Shown here piece by piece: positions 18,501-27,194 of a stretch of 64,000 nucleotides of DNA. The stretch's first letter is position 1. The number at the start of each line of letters is the position of its first letter. The notes beneath the pieces are model-generated. The model was not told the DNA's origin. It made no database searches and saw nothing but the letters and a program-made list of their open reading frames with translations. The stretch spans positions 434,001 to 498,000 of the forward strand of contig NZ_JBEPSM010000002.1 of NCBI RefSeq assembly GCF_040548815.1, given 5' to 3'. This stretch comes from Kaistia defluvii. GTDB lineage: Bacteria > Pseudomonadota > Alphaproteobacteria > Rhizobiales > Kaistiaceae. The position numbers and the translations under genes were made by a program.

Positions 18501-19346
18501 TTATCCTTTGACGCCGCCGAAGGTGAGACCGGCGATCAGGTGTTTCTGCACGATGAAGGTCAGGATGAGCGCCGGCACGATGATGATCACGGCCATGGCG
18601 CACATGCCGGTCCAGTCGACCGTGAACTGTGCGGTGAAATCCATCAGCCCGACCGGCAGCGTCTTCGATGCCGTGGTCCGGGTGAGCTGGGAGGCGAGGG
18701 CGAACTCGTTCCATGAGGTCAGGAAGGCGAAGATGCCGGCCGACGCGATGCCCGACTTGGCGAGCGGGAATTCGATCTTCCAGAACGCCTGCCAGCGGGT
18801 GCAGCCATCGACCTGGGCGGCTTCCGAGAGCGACAGCGGGATCTGCCGGAAGAAGCCGTCGATCAGCCAGATCGTGAACGGGATGTTGAGCGCCAGATAG
18901 ACGAGGATGACGCCGAAATCCGTGTCGATCAGGCCCACCCGGCTCCAGATCATGAATACCGGCAGCGACAGCGAGATGCCCGGCACGGTGCGCGAGAGCA
19001 TCAGCCAGAGGAAGGCGACGTTCTTGCCCTTGAAGCGATAGCGGGCGAAGGCGTAGCCGCCCATCATGCCGATCAGCACCGCCAGGACCGTGCTCGTCAC
19101 CGAGATGATGACCGAGTTCATGAAGTAGCGGATGACCGGGATGCCCTGCTGGCTATCCGAGAGGCCCAGGATCGCGCGGAAATTATCCAGCGTCCAGCGT
19201 TCGGGGATCCAGACCGGGGGACGTGCCATCACCTCGACATTGTCGCGGAAGGCCGTCATCACGATCCAAAGGCCCGGGACGCAGATGATCGCCATGACGA
19301 TGAAGACGGCGAGGCGGATGAGCCAGCGTTGCCAGGAGCGTTCCAT
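18501..19346 (-). CDS. CUT1 sugar ABC permease, MalG type, system 1
   Basis: 281-residue inner-membrane protein with about six transmembrane segments; the first spans roughly residues 10-32. The cytoplasmic EAA loop that docks on the ATPase starts at E175 (EAAQVDGCTRWQAFWKI). It ends six bases before the ATPase start and begins directly after the MalF-type permease with no gap, so it is translated from the same message. Confidence 0.92.
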   Translation of the reverse strand: MERSWQRWLIRLAVFIVMAIICVPGLWIVMTAFRDNVEVMARPPVWIPERWTLDNFRAILGLSDSQQGIPVIRYFMNSVIISVTSTVLAVLIGMMGGYAFARYRFKGKNVAFLWLMLSRTVPGISLSLPVFMIWSRVGLIDTDFGVILVYLALNIPFTIWLIDGFFRQIPLSLSEAAQVDGCTRWQAFWKIEFPLAKSGIASAGIFAFLTSWNEFALASQLTRTTASKTLPVGLMDFTAQFTVDWTGMCAMAVIIIVPALILTFIVQKHLIAGLTFGGVKG

Positions 19347-20249
19347 TTAAGCGACTCCGCCCATGGTGCGTCGCGCGGCGGCGAGCTTCCGGAAGAAATA
19401 GACGGTGAAATAGACCGACAGCAGGATCGAGGCGTAGGACATGGCATTGGCCATGCCCATGCGGGCGTCCTGGTAGCCGGTGCGGGCGATCAGCGTCCAC
19501 AGCAGTTCGGTGCGACCGGCCGGGCCGCCATTGGTCATGATCTTGACCATGTCATAGGCGCGCGCCACGTCGAGTGAGCGGATCGCCATGGCGATGTAGA
19601 CGAAGGGCATGAGGTAGGGCAGCGTGATGTGGCGGAAGACCTGCCACGGATTGCAGCCGTCGACCTTGGCCGCCTCGATCGGATCGCGCGGCATGGCCAT
19701 CAGGCCCGCCAGCAGCAGGATCGCGAAGATCGGCGTCGACATCCAGACCTCCGCCATCAGGATGGCGAGGTTGGCGGTGACCGGGTTGACCAGCCAGGGG
19801 ATCGTGACGTTCTCCCAGCCGAGCGACTGGATGGCGTTGTTCACCAGGCCGACATTGTCGTTGAAGATGTATTTGAACTGGAAGCCGACCAGGATCGGCG
19901 AGAACATCATCGGGAACATCATGATGGTGCGGATGATGCGCTGGCCGGCGGTCAGCTTGTCGATCAGCAGCGCGATCCCGAGGCCCAGCACCAGTTCCAG
20001 ATTGAGCGCGATCGTCAGGAAGACCAGCGTGCGGCCGAAGGCCCACCAGAAATCGACGTCCGTCAGCAGCCGTTGGTAGTTGCGCAGGCCGACCCACTGC
20101 CAGAGCGAGTCCGGTTTGACGAGGCGATAGCCGGTGAAGCTCGTATAGAGCGAGAACAGGAGCGGCACTGCCACCACCAGCGTGATGATGACGAAGGCCG
20201 GCATCAGCAGCAGGACCGGAGGCGAGAGCCGGCTTCGGAAGAAACGCAT
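19347..20249 (-). CDS. CUT1 sugar ABC permease, MalF type, system 1
   Basis: 300-residue inner-membrane partner of the MalG-type permease, with a hydrophobic first segment at about 11-37 and the EAA loop at 192 (EAAKVDGCNPWQVFRHI). Its stop abuts the start of the next permease. About 165 bp containing a GC hairpin separates it from the binding-protein gene, a spacing that often lowers permease expression relative to the binding protein. Confidence 0.92.
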   Translation of the reverse strand: MRFFRSRLSPPVLLLMPAFVIITLVVAVPLLFSLYTSFTGYRLVKPDSLWQWVGLRNYQRLLTDVDFWWAFGRTLVFLTIALNLELVLGLGIALLIDKLTAGQRIIRTIMMFPMMFSPILVGFQFKYIFNDNVGLVNNAIQSLGWENVTIPWLVNPVTANLAILMAEVWMSTPIFAILLLAGLMAMPRDPIEAAKVDGCNPWQVFRHITLPYLMPFVYIAMAIRSLDVARAYDMVKIMTNGGPAGRTELLWTLIARTGYQDARMGMANAMSYASILLSVYFTVYFFRKLAAARRTMGGVA

Positions 20250-20367
20250 GAAGGGAATCCGTGGGCCGTTGGAACGGGCTTGGACCGCAAGGTCCGGGTC
20301 TTGGCCGCGAGCCCCGGGTTTGGGGAGGCGGGGAGCGCGTTGGCGCCATCAGCCGGCGCGATTCAAA

Positions 20368-20395
20368 GACCCCCGCCCGCGGACGGGCGAGGGTC
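20368..20395 (-). other. Intra-operon hairpin between binding protein and permease genes
   Basis: On the minus strand GACCCTCGCCCG pairs with CGGGCGGGGGTC around a four-base loop (one mismatch in 12) and is followed by TTTGAAT. It is a good candidate for a partial terminator or 3' stabiliser that keeps the binding-protein message more abundant than the permease message. Confidence 0.6.
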
Positions 20396-20414
20396 GATCT
20401 GCGGGACGCGCGGC

Positions 20415-21752
20415 CTACTGGAGGACGCCGGCGTCTTCCATGATCTGCGTGGCCTTCTTGGCGGCCGTGTCGAGGGCTTCCTGGGCCGTCTTCTGGCCGA
20501 CGATGGCAGCCTGCAGCTCGGGCCAGATCACGTTCGACACTTCGATCCACTGGGGGACCAGCGGCGGCGTGCGGGCGTCGGCGAGCGACTTTTCCCAGAC
20601 GGCGAACATCTCGGCCATGTACGGCGTGTCGCTCTTCTTGAACTCCTCGACCACGTCGGCGAAGGCCTTGGTCCGGGTCGGCAGGTTGCCGGCGCGGGCT
20701 TCGAGCATTTCCGAATCGTAGTCGGTCAGGAAGGTGATCAGGCTGGCCGCGGCCGGCTTGTTGTCACAGGCTTCGGTGACCGAGAAGGAGTGCGAGCCGG
20801 ACCAGCCGCCGCGCTTGCCGGCGGTGCCGAGCGGCGACAGGGCGAAGCCGACCTTGCCGGCGACCTTGGACTTGGCCGGGTCGTTGTAGAAGGCGGCGAA
20901 GCCGGGCCAGTCGAGGTCGACCGCGAGCGTGCCGGCGGCGAAGGCCTGGCCGATATCGTCCCAGGTGTAGTTGACGGTGCCGGCCGGAACGGCCTTGGCG
21001 TTGTAGATGTCGATGAACCACTGCAGGGCGTCGACGCCGGCCTTCGAATTGAAGATCGGCTTCCAGTTCTCGTCGAACATGTCGCCGCCATTGGCGCGCA
21101 CGATCTCCATGAACCGGCCGGTCATACCCTCGTCCTTGCCGGCGAAAGCGGTGCCGTAGAGGTTCGGCGGATTGGCGAAGAAGATGACCTGCTGCTTCAG
21201 CTCGTCATAGGTGGTGGGCGGCGCGAGTTCGGTGCCGAACTTTTCCTTGTACTTCGCCTTGTTGTCGGCGTTCTCGTACAGGTCCTTCAGGTAGTAAAGG
21301 TTCGACACGTCGGTGACCCGCGGAAGCTGCACGAGGCGGCCGTCCACCATTGAAGAGGCGAGCGTGCCCGGGACGAATTCGTCCAGCGTCGCCTGCGGGA
21401 TCAGCGTTTTCAGGTCGACATAGATGTCGCCATATTGCGGCGCGAAGCTGGTGTGGTTGGAGCCGACGCACCAGGTAATCGCACCGGTGGCGATGTCCTG
21501 CTTGATCTCGCGGTCGAGCTCGAAATGGTTCTTCGAGGAAACGATCTCGACCTTGGCGCCCGTCGCCTTTTCCCACTCGGGAATGCGCGTGTAGAGCTTC
21601 TCATACTGGGTGCCGCCGATGAGCTTCACCTTCAGGGTGTAGCCGGGAAACGAACCCCAGTTGGCGGCCTCTTCAGCCGAAGCGACAGCGGTCAGCGCGC
21701 CAAGGGCCGCGCACGAAAAAAGAGCGGCCTGAATGCCGCGCATCAAATTCAT
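20415..21752 (-). CDS. Periplasmic sugar-binding protein of ABC importer, system 1
   Basis: Family 1 extracellular solute-binding protein, 445 residues, with a signal peptide (MNLMRGIQAALFSC...) likely cleaved after A26. The mature protein has the two-lobe periplasmic binding protein layout. Start ATG at 21752 has GGGAGGA nine bases upstream; the open frame extends further but without a ribosome site. First gene of the importer unit, read from a promoter overlapping a TTGACT palindrome and divergent from an IclR regulator. Expected ligand is the sugar or sugar acid processed by the surrounding enzymes, possibly L-fucose or a fucose-containing oligosaccharide. Confidence 0.9.
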   Translation of the reverse strand: MNLMRGIQAALFSCAALGALTAVASAEEAANWGSFPGYTLKVKLIGGTQYEKLYTRIPEWEKATGAKVEIVSSKNHFELDREIKQDIATGAITWCVGSNHTSFAPQYGDIYVDLKTLIPQATLDEFVPGTLASSMVDGRLVQLPRVTDVSNLYYLKDLYENADNKAKYKEKFGTELAPPTTYDELKQQVIFFANPPNLYGTAFAGKDEGMTGRFMEIVRANGGDMFDENWKPIFNSKAGVDALQWFIDIYNAKAVPAGTVNYTWDDIGQAFAAGTLAVDLDWPGFAAFYNDPAKSKVAGKVGFALSPLGTAGKRGGWSGSHSFSVTEACDNKPAAASLITFLTDYDSEMLEARAGNLPTRTKAFADVVEEFKKSDTPYMAEMFAVWEKSLADARTPPLVPQWIEVSNVIWPELQAAIVGQKTAQEALDTAAKKATQIMEDAGVLQ

Positions 21753-21828
21753 GTGTCGAATTCCTCCCAGAAAACGACCGAACCGGGTGGGTTCGAGGTC
21801 GCCACATTCTCCACCACTGAATGGAGCA

Positions 21829-21863
21829 TTCGTATATAAGCGAAATTGACTGGACCGAGTCAA
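21829..21863 (-). promoter_or_regulatory. Promoter of importer system 1 with overlapping palindromes
   Basis: On the minus strand, TTGACT (21863-21858) and TTATAT (21839-21834) are spaced by 18 bases, a good sigma-70 pair. The -35 box is one arm of a perfect inverted repeat TTGACT-N6-AGTCAA (21846-21863). A second, imperfect repeat framed by TTCG/CGAA (21829-21844) covers the -10. Both lie 50-80 bp before the IclR gene, so they are the natural candidate operator for that regulator. Confidence 0.6.
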
Positions 21864-21910
21864 TGTCTAACTTGTCACGGCCGGGCCCGGGGCCCATGGG
21901 GAGGCGCATC

Positions 21911-22693
21911 ATGCTGGACGACGCAAACGATCGATATCGCGCACCTGCCCTGGACAAGGGGTTGGACATTCTCGAGTTGCTCGCCGCGACCGACGAGAGC
22001 ATGACGCAGGCGGAAATCGCCAAGGCGCTGAACCGGTCTCCGAACGAGATCTATCGCATGCTCGATCGCCTCGTGCGGCGCAGCTATGTCGCCCGCGTGC
22101 ATGGCGATCGCTACGAGCTGACCCTTCGGCTGTTCGCTCTAGCCCATCAGCACGCGCCGGTCCGCCGGCTCGTCAGCCAGGCGCTGCCGGTGATGCGGCA
22201 GTTCTCTCGCGATTCGGAACAGGCCTGCCATCTCGCCATCTACGACCGCGGCCGGATCGTCGTCGTCGCCCAGATGGATGCGCCAAGCTATTGGAGTTAT
22301 TCAATTCGTGTGGGCGCGCGGGTCAGTCTTTACAATACCGGCTCGGGCCATGTGCTGCTCGCTTTCGCGACGCCGGAGGAGCGGTCGATGATGGAAGCTG
22401 AGCGCGAGGAGCAGGCCGAGGACAAGGGTCGGCCCGACAATCTCGACGAGCGCCTGGTGCAGATTCGCCGGCGTGGCTACGAGTCGACGGCGAGCTCGCA
22501 GTCGCAGTCGGTCTATAACCTGTCGGTGCCGGTGCTGGGCGCCAACGACACGGCGCTGGCGGCGCTGACCTGTCCCTTCCTGCCGCGCATCGATCGTCCC
22601 AATGTTCCCGACATGCAGGAAGTGATGGCCATCCTGCTCGCCGCGAGCCGGGATCTGTCGCATGTGCTCGGCCGCGGCCAAGCCGAAGCCTGA
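21911..22693 (+). CDS. IclR-family transcriptional regulator (fucose-like locus)
   Basis: 260 residues. N-terminal winged helix (LDKGLDILELLA, then AEIAKALNRSPNEIYRMLDRL) and the C-terminal GAF-like effector domain (SYSIRVGARVSLYNTGSGHVLLAF) of IclR proteins. ATG at 21911 is chosen because GGGGAGG lies seven bases before it; in-frame ATGs at 21821 and 21896 would place the divergent promoter inside the gene. It is divergent from importer system 1 and followed by the lactonase-like gene, so it most likely controls both flanks in response to the sugar or its lactone/acid. Confidence 0.88.
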   Translation: MLDDANDRYRAPALDKGLDILELLAATDESMTQAEIAKALNRSPNEIYRMLDRLVRRSYVARVHGDRYELTLRLFALAHQHAPVRRLVSQALPVMRQFSRDSEQACHLAIYDRGRIVVVAQMDAPSYWSYSIRVGARVSLYNTGSGHVLLAFATPEERSMMEAEREEQAEDKGRPDNLDERLVQIRRRGYESTASSQSQSVYNLSVPVLGANDTALAALTCPFLPRIDRPNVPDMQEVMAILLAASRDLSHVLGRGQAEA

Positions 22694-22833
22694 CCGTCCA
22701 ATCGGCAGCCTGAGTCGGCGAATCCAGGTTGCGGCCGTGTTGAAACGGGCCTTGTCAGCGTCGCAACACTGTGAATGATGTGCCCACATATGAATGAACC
22801 GGAGCCAAAGAGCCCGGGCGGAGGAGACGTGCG

Positions 22834-23664
22834 ATGCGGATGATCGATACCCACCTGCACCTGGTCCATCAGGAGCGGTTTTCCTATCCCTGGCTCGGCG
22901 GCGCGCCGAAGCTCAATCGGAATTTCACGCTCGAAGATTACCTGCCGCAGGCGAAGGCTGCGGGCATCACCGACATGCTGCATATGGAGGTCGATGTCGC
23001 CGAGGCCGATATCGAGGCCGAGACGGCTTTTGTCACCGGCCTTGGCCAGGGCGTGATCGGCGCGATCGCCGCCTGCCGGCCCGAGAGCCCGGAATTCGTC
23101 GGCCAGCTCGAGCGCCTTGCCGCCAATCCGAAGGTGAGGGGCCTGCGCCGCATCCTGCATGAATCGCCCGACGAGCTTGGCCAGCGGCCGATCTTCGCGG
23201 AAAACATCAAGCGTCTCGCCGCGCACAAGCTGAGCTTCGATTTTTGCGTGCTGCCGCGCCAGATCCCGATCGCGATCGCCATTGCCAAGGCGGCCCCCGA
23301 CGTCCAGTTCATCGTCGATCATTGCGGCGTGCCTGATGTCAAGGACAAGGCCTTCGAGCCCTGGCGCACCAACATGTCGGCGATTGCCGAACTGCCGAAT
23401 GTCGCTGCCAAGATCTCCGGCGTCATCGCCTATGCCGATCCGGTCAACTGGACGGTCGAGGACCTTCGGCCCTTCGTCGAGCATACGATCGGCGCCTTCG
23501 GCTGGGACCGGGTCGTCTGGGGTTCGGACTGGCCCGTCTGCACGCTGACGGCCGATTTGGGCAAGTGGGTCGCGGCGACGCATGAGATCATCCGCGGCGC
23601 CGGCGACGACGAAAAGGCCGGCCTGCTTCATCGCAACGCCGAGCGGATCTACCGGCTGGATTAG
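22834..23664 (+). CDS. Amidohydrolase-family sugar lactonase, L-fuconolactonase-like
   Basis: 276-residue COG3618 metal-dependent hydrolase. N-terminal metal motif DTHLHL at 5-10, a central FIVDHCGVPD and a C-terminal WGSDWPV with the conserved aspartate mark the L-fuconolactonase/L-rhamnonolactonase branch. It hydrolyses the lactone made by sugar 1-dehydrogenation to the free aldonic acid, the substrate of the mandelate-racemase-type dehydratase across the regulator. ATG at 22834 follows GGAGGAG. Cytoplasmic, no signal peptide. The next gene on the strand is a mutarotase. Confidence 0.85.
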   Translation: MRMIDTHLHLVHQERFSYPWLGGAPKLNRNFTLEDYLPQAKAAGITDMLHMEVDVAEADIEAETAFVTGLGQGVIGAIAACRPESPEFVGQLERLAANPKVRGLRRILHESPDELGQRPIFAENIKRLAAHKLSFDFCVLPRQIPIAIAIAKAAPDVQFIVDHCGVPDVKDKAFEPWRTNMSAIAELPNVAAKISGVIAYADPVNWTVEDLRPFVEHTIGAFGWDRVVWGSDWPVCTLTADLGKWVAATHEIIRGAGDDEKAGLLHRNAERIYRLD

Positions 23665-23679
23665 GCTTTCTCGGGCGCC

Positions 23680-23802
23680 GTGCGTGCTTCGAGGCCGGGC
23701 TTTGCCGGGCACCTCAGCATGTTGGGGAGTGAAGTTCGTCTCACTGCCGCCCCTTCAACATGCCGAGGAGCCCGCGTCAGCGGGCGTCTCGGAGCACGCA
23801 CC
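23680..23802. repeat. Intergenic inverted repeat (CGTGCTTCGAGG family)
   Basis: The left end (GTGCGTGCTTCGAGGCCGGG) pairs with the right end (CGGGCGTCTCGGAGCACGCAC), and the inner CAGCATGTTG pairs with CAACATGCCG. Smaller hairpins occur in each arm (CCGGGCTTTGCCGGG; CCCGCGTCAGCGGG). It resembles the better-preserved element at 55489-55611 and is probably a decayed member of the same family. Confidence 0.65.
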
Positions 23803-23836
23803 ACCCAACGACCCAAACTAACGGGAGGAAAACACT

Positions 23837-24166
23837 ATGCAGCGTATGGGAAATGTCATCGGCCTGCAGCCGGACGCCATTGCGGAATATAAGCGCCTGC
23901 ACGCCGACGTCTGGCCGGGCGTGCTGGCCAAGATCGCCGACTGTAACATCAGGAACTATTCGATCTACCTGAAGGAGCCGGAAAACCTGCTCTTCGCCTA
24001 TTTCGAATATCACGGCACCGACTTCGCCGCCGACAGCGCCAAGATGGCCGCGGATCCGACGACGCAGGAATGGTGGTCCGTCTGCATGCCGCTGCAGAAG
24101 CCGCTCGATACCCGTAGGGAAGGTGAGTGGTGGGCCGGTATGGAAGAAGTCTTCCACGTAGATTGA
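23837..24166 (+). CDS. L-rhamnose/L-fucose mutarotase (RhaM-like)
   Basis: 109-residue dimeric alpha-beta barrel of the L-rhamnose mutarotase family. Characteristic pieces are YKRLHADVWPGVL, NYSIYL, FAYFEYHG and a WW pair in QEWWSVCMP. It interconverts sugar anomers so that a stereospecific dehydrogenase can be supplied quickly. ATG at 23837 has GGGAGGA upstream. Its position between a fuconolactonase-like gene and a Gfo/Idh/MocA dehydrogenase fits an L-fucose or L-rhamnose oxidative route. Confidence 0.9.
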   Translation: MQRMGNVIGLQPDAIAEYKRLHADVWPGVLAKIADCNIRNYSIYLKEPENLLFAYFEYHGTDFAADSAKMAADPTTQEWWSVCMPLQKPLDTRREGEWWAGMEEVFHVD

Positions 24167-24275
24167 AATATTGGCGGGGCTCTTCGATCAATCGCCGCGA
24201 GCCCTTCACGTAGCCCTCTCCGCAGATGGGAGAAGGGCAGCAAGGCGTTTCCCGCCATATGGAAATGAGATTGCC

Positions 24276-25349
24276 ATGACGTCCTTCGACCCCGCATCGC
24301 TCATCCAGGCCTGGCCGCTTCCCACCGCGCCGCGCCCGATCGTCATCATCGGCGCCGGCGGCATCGTCAACGACGCGCATCTTCCGGCCTATGCGCTGGC
24401 GGGCTTCCCGGTCGCGGGCATCTTCGATCGCGATGTCGGGCGCGCCAAGGCGCTGGCCGAGCAATGGGGCGTGCCCCTTCGGACGCTGGACGAGGCGGTC
24501 GCCGTGCGCGACGCGGTATTCGACCTGGCGACGCCGCCGGCAGCCCACCTGGAAATCATGCGTCGCTTGCCCAAGGGGGCGACCGTGCTGATCCAGAAAC
24601 CGATGGGGCGCGATCTCGACGAGGCGACCGCGATCCTGAAGCTGGCACGCGAGCGCCAGTTCAACGCCGCGGTCAATTTCCAGCTCCGCTTCTCGCCGAT
24701 GATGCTGGCGGTGCGCGATGCGCTGGCCAGGGGGCTGCTCGGCCGGCTGGTCGATGTTGAGATGCACCTGAACCTCGTCACGCCCTGGCATCTGTTCCCT
24801 TTCCTGAAGGGCATGTCGCGGGTCGAGATCGCGGTCCATTCGATCCACTATCTCGACCTGATCCGCGCCATGCTCGGCAACCCGGCCGGCATCCATGCCC
24901 GCACGCTGGGCCATCCCGGCAACGAGCTGGCGCAGACGCGCACTTCGGCGATCCTCGATTTCGGCGGCGATGTCCGTTGCACCCTGTCGATCAACCACGA
25001 CCATGATTTCGGCCGCAAGTTCCAGGATGCCAGCTTCCGCTTTGAGGGCGACCAGGGCGCGGCTTCGGTCAAGCTCGGCCTGCTGCTCAACTATCCGGAG
25101 GGCGAGCCGGATGAACTGTGGATCACCGCGGCGCGGGGCGCGGCCGCCGACTGGCAGCAGGTGCCGCTGGCGGGCGGCTGGTTCCCCCATGCCTTTGCCG
25201 GCGTGATGTCGAACCTGCAGCGCTTTGCCGCCGGCGAGGACGAAACCCTCGTTACCTCGGTCGAGGATGCCTGGCACACCATGGCGCTGGTCGAGGCAGC
25301 GTTCCGCTCGGCCGCCGAGCCGGCAACGCCGGTACCGAAACAGCCCTGA
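24276..25349 (+). CDS. Gfo/Idh/MocA-family NAD(P)-dependent oxidoreductase
   Basis: 357 residues. N-terminal Rossmann domain (PIVIIGAGGIVNDAHLPAY) with the family EKP variant QKPMG after strand five, then the C-terminal alpha/beta substrate domain (NFQLRFSPMM, AVHSIHYLDLIRAMLG). It oxidises or reduces a sugar ring or inositol-like substrate. In this neighbourhood it is the only visible candidate for the sugar 1-dehydrogenase that would supply the lactonase. ATG at 24276 is taken because the two ATGs just before it are out of frame. A GC hairpin (24213-24238) precedes the gene. Confidence 0.8.
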   Translation: MTSFDPASLIQAWPLPTAPRPIVIIGAGGIVNDAHLPAYALAGFPVAGIFDRDVGRAKALAEQWGVPLRTLDEAVAVRDAVFDLATPPAAHLEIMRRLPKGATVLIQKPMGRDLDEATAILKLARERQFNAAVNFQLRFSPMMLAVRDALARGLLGRLVDVEMHLNLVTPWHLFPFLKGMSRVEIAVHSIHYLDLIRAMLGNPAGIHARTLGHPGNELAQTRTSAILDFGGDVRCTLSINHDHDFGRKFQDASFRFEGDQGAASVKLGLLLNYPEGEPDELWITAARGAAADWQQVPLAGGWFPHAFAGVMSNLQRFAAGEDETLVTSVEDAWHTMALVEAAFRSAAEPATPVPKQP

Positions 25350-25398
25350 TCGGCGAGGCATCTGATCCAATCGATCAATGGATCTGCGGGCGGAAACT

Positions 25399-25428
25399 TG
25401 ATTTGCAGATGAGCGATTGATTGATATA
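25399..25428 (+). promoter_or_regulatory. Possible promoter of the MaoC - CoA-transferase operon
   Basis: TTGATT at 25399 and TTGATA at 25422 (17-base spacer) lie about 30 bp before the MaoC gene. The region also holds loosely inverted ATCAATGGATCTGC and GCAGAT...ATTGAT segments that could bind a regulator. Confidence 0.4.
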
Positions 25429-25456
25429 TGAAGAAAATTGAGGGACGGAGAGGACG

Positions 25457-26017
25457 ATGACAACTGAGGATTTCGCGCCGACTGTCGGCGTGAGTTCGAC
25501 GCATCCCAAGGACATGCCCAGGGAGCACGCCGACCTTCCGGTCTGGAATGCGGAGAACTGGCTGTATGAGGATTGGCCGGTCGGCCAGAAGATTCGCTCG
25601 CTGCGCCGCACGATCGGCGAAAGCGACTCGCATCTCTTCAATGTGCTCGTGACCGACATCCACCCTTACGTCCAGGACCAGAAATTCGCCGAGACGGAAG
25701 GCGTGTTCGGCCGTCGGCTGGTTGCCGGCGCCTTCGTCTTTTCGGCTGGCCTCGGCCTTGTCGCGACCAACTGCGTCAACGCCTTTTCCTATGGCTACGA
25801 CAAGCTCCGCTTCATCAAGCCTGTGTTCATCGGCGACACCATCTACACGGTGCGTACCAATCTCGAAAAGCGTCCGAAATACGCGGAGATGGGCTTGATC
25901 CGGGCCTCCTACGAAGTGTTCAAGGGCGAGGGGGAACTGGTGCTGTATTGCGAGCATCTGCAGACCGTCCGCTACCGCGACGCCACCGCTTTCGCCGATC
26001 AGGTCGAGAAGAAATAG
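25457..26017 (+). CDS. MaoC-like hot-dog-fold protein with altered catalytic site
   Basis: 186-residue MaoC-family protein, probably a CoA-thioester hydratase or dehydratase. The hot-dog core is recognisable (EDWPVGQKI, then [20 protein letters not shown], shared with the MaoC gene at 14847). In the hydratase motif G-D-x-N-P-x-H this protein reads TDIHPYV: D67 remains, the Asn is H69 and the final His is V72. Either H69 replaces the missing base or the protein is not a normal hydratase. The CoA-transferase starts seven bases after its stop. Confidence 0.75.
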   Translation: MTTEDFAPTVGVSSTHPKDMPREHADLPVWNAENWLYEDWPVGQKIRSLRRTIGESDSHLFNVLVTDIHPYVQDQKFAETEGVFGRRLVAGAFVFSAGLGLVATNCVNAFSYGYDKLRFIKPVFIGDTIYTVRTNLEKRPKYAEMGLIRASYEVFKGEGELVLYCEHLQTVRYRDATAFADQVEKK

Positions 26018-26024
26018 GCCAAGA

Positions 26025-27182
26025 ATGTCCCAATCCGATTTGCCGCTCGACGGCCTGCTCGTCGTCGATCTCAGCCAGTTCCTGTCCGGCCCCTATTGCG
26101 CGCTGCGGCTGCTCGATCTCGGCGCCCGCGTCATCAAGATCGAGCGCCCGGATGGCGGCGATCTCTGCCGTCGCCTGTACCTGACCGACACCGAGATCGG
26201 CGGCGATTCCACGCTCTTCCATGCGATCAATCGCAACAAGGAGAGCTACGCCGTCGACATGAAGAACCCGGCTGAGCTGGAGAGCCTGAAGAAGCTCCTC
26301 GCCAAGGCCGACGTCGTGATGCAGAACTTCCGCCCCGGCGTGATCAATCGCCTCGGCCTCGGCTATGAGACGATCAAGGCGATCAATCCCGACGTCGTCT
26401 ATGGCTCGATCACTGGCTATGGCGACGAGGGGCCGTGGGTCACTCGCCCAGGCCAGGACCTGCTAGCGCAGGCCCGTTCCGGCGTCACCTGGCTGAATGG
26501 CGACGAGGGCCAGGGGCCGGTGCCGTTCGGCCTCGCCATCGCCGACATGCTCGCCGGCGCGGCGCTTTGCCAGGGCATCCTGGCGGCGCTGGTCAAGCGC
26601 GGCATCTCCGGCAAGGGCTCGCATGTCGAGACCAGCCTGATGGAAGCGCTGATCGACTTCCAGTTCGAGGTGCTGACGACGCATCTGAACGATGGCGGCC
26701 GCAAGCCGACCCGCGCCAGTTTCCGCAGCGCGCATGCCTATCTTTCCGCGCCCTACGGCATCTATCCGACCAAGAACGGCTTCCTCGCCGTCGCCATGAC
26801 GCCGATTCCGAAGCTGGCCGATCTTCTCGACATGCCGGAGCTCGACCTCTATCGCGACACGCCGAAAAGCTGGTTCTCCGAGCGCGACGCGATCAAACGG
26901 CTGATTGCCGACAAGCTGGCGACCGAGACGACCGAGCATTGGCTCGCCATCCTCGAGCCCGCCGACATCTGGTGCGCCAAGGTGCTGGAATGGCCGGAAC
27001 TGCTGCAGAGCGAGGGCTTCACAGCGCTCGACATGCTGCAGACGGTGGAGCGCGCCGACAATGTCCGCGTCGTCACCACCCGCTCGCCGATCCGCGTCGA
27101 CGGCAAGCGCCCGCCGCTGTCGCGCGCCGCGCCGCGCATTGGCGAACACACGGAAGAGATCCGGGCCGAATTCGGTCTTTGA
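26025..27182 (+). CDS. Class III (CaiB/BaiF) CoA-transferase
   Basis: 385-residue cytoplasmic enzyme that moves CoA from a donor thioester to a carboxylic acid. N-terminal LLVVDLSQFLSGPYCALRLL with LGARVIKIERP, the NKES segment, and the catalytic aspartate at D174 in AIADMLAG, aligned with D169 of CaiB. It would activate an acid for the MaoC partner directly upstream. The next gene, a solute-binding-protein-like protein, starts 12 bp after the stop. The acid substrate is unknown; the nearby 2-hydroxyacid dehydrogenase hints at a hydroxy- or keto-acid. Confidence 0.9.
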   Translation: MSQSDLPLDGLLVVDLSQFLSGPYCALRLLDLGARVIKIERPDGGDLCRRLYLTDTEIGGDSTLFHAINRNKESYAVDMKNPAELESLKKLLAKADVVMQNFRPGVINRLGLGYETIKAINPDVVYGSITGYGDEGPWVTRPGQDLLAQARSGVTWLNGDEGQGPVPFGLAIADMLAGAALCQGILAALVKRGISGKGSHVETSLMEALIDFQFEVLTTHLNDGGRKPTRASFRSAHAYLSAPYGIYPTKNGFLAVAMTPIPKLADLLDMPELDLYRDTPKSWFSERDAIKRLIADKLATETTEHWLAILEPADIWCAKVLEWPELLQSEGFTALDMLQTVERADNVRVVTTRSPIRVDGKRPPLSRAAPRIGEHTEEIRAEFGL

Positions 27183-27194
27183 GGGGGAAGAGAT

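Noticed and set aside
19629..21353. 574-residue plus-strand open frame opposite permease and binding-protein genes
   Set aside because: Shadow frame: composition rich in D, R, H, Q with no recognisable fold, while the minus strand encodes clear importer subunits.
26610..26665. Suspected loss of the catalytic Asp in the CoA-transferase (Glu in SLMEALIDFQ)
   Set aside because: Counting along CaiB shows the catalytic Asp lies in the earlier TADYFSG segment; the matching IADMLAG with D174 is intact here.
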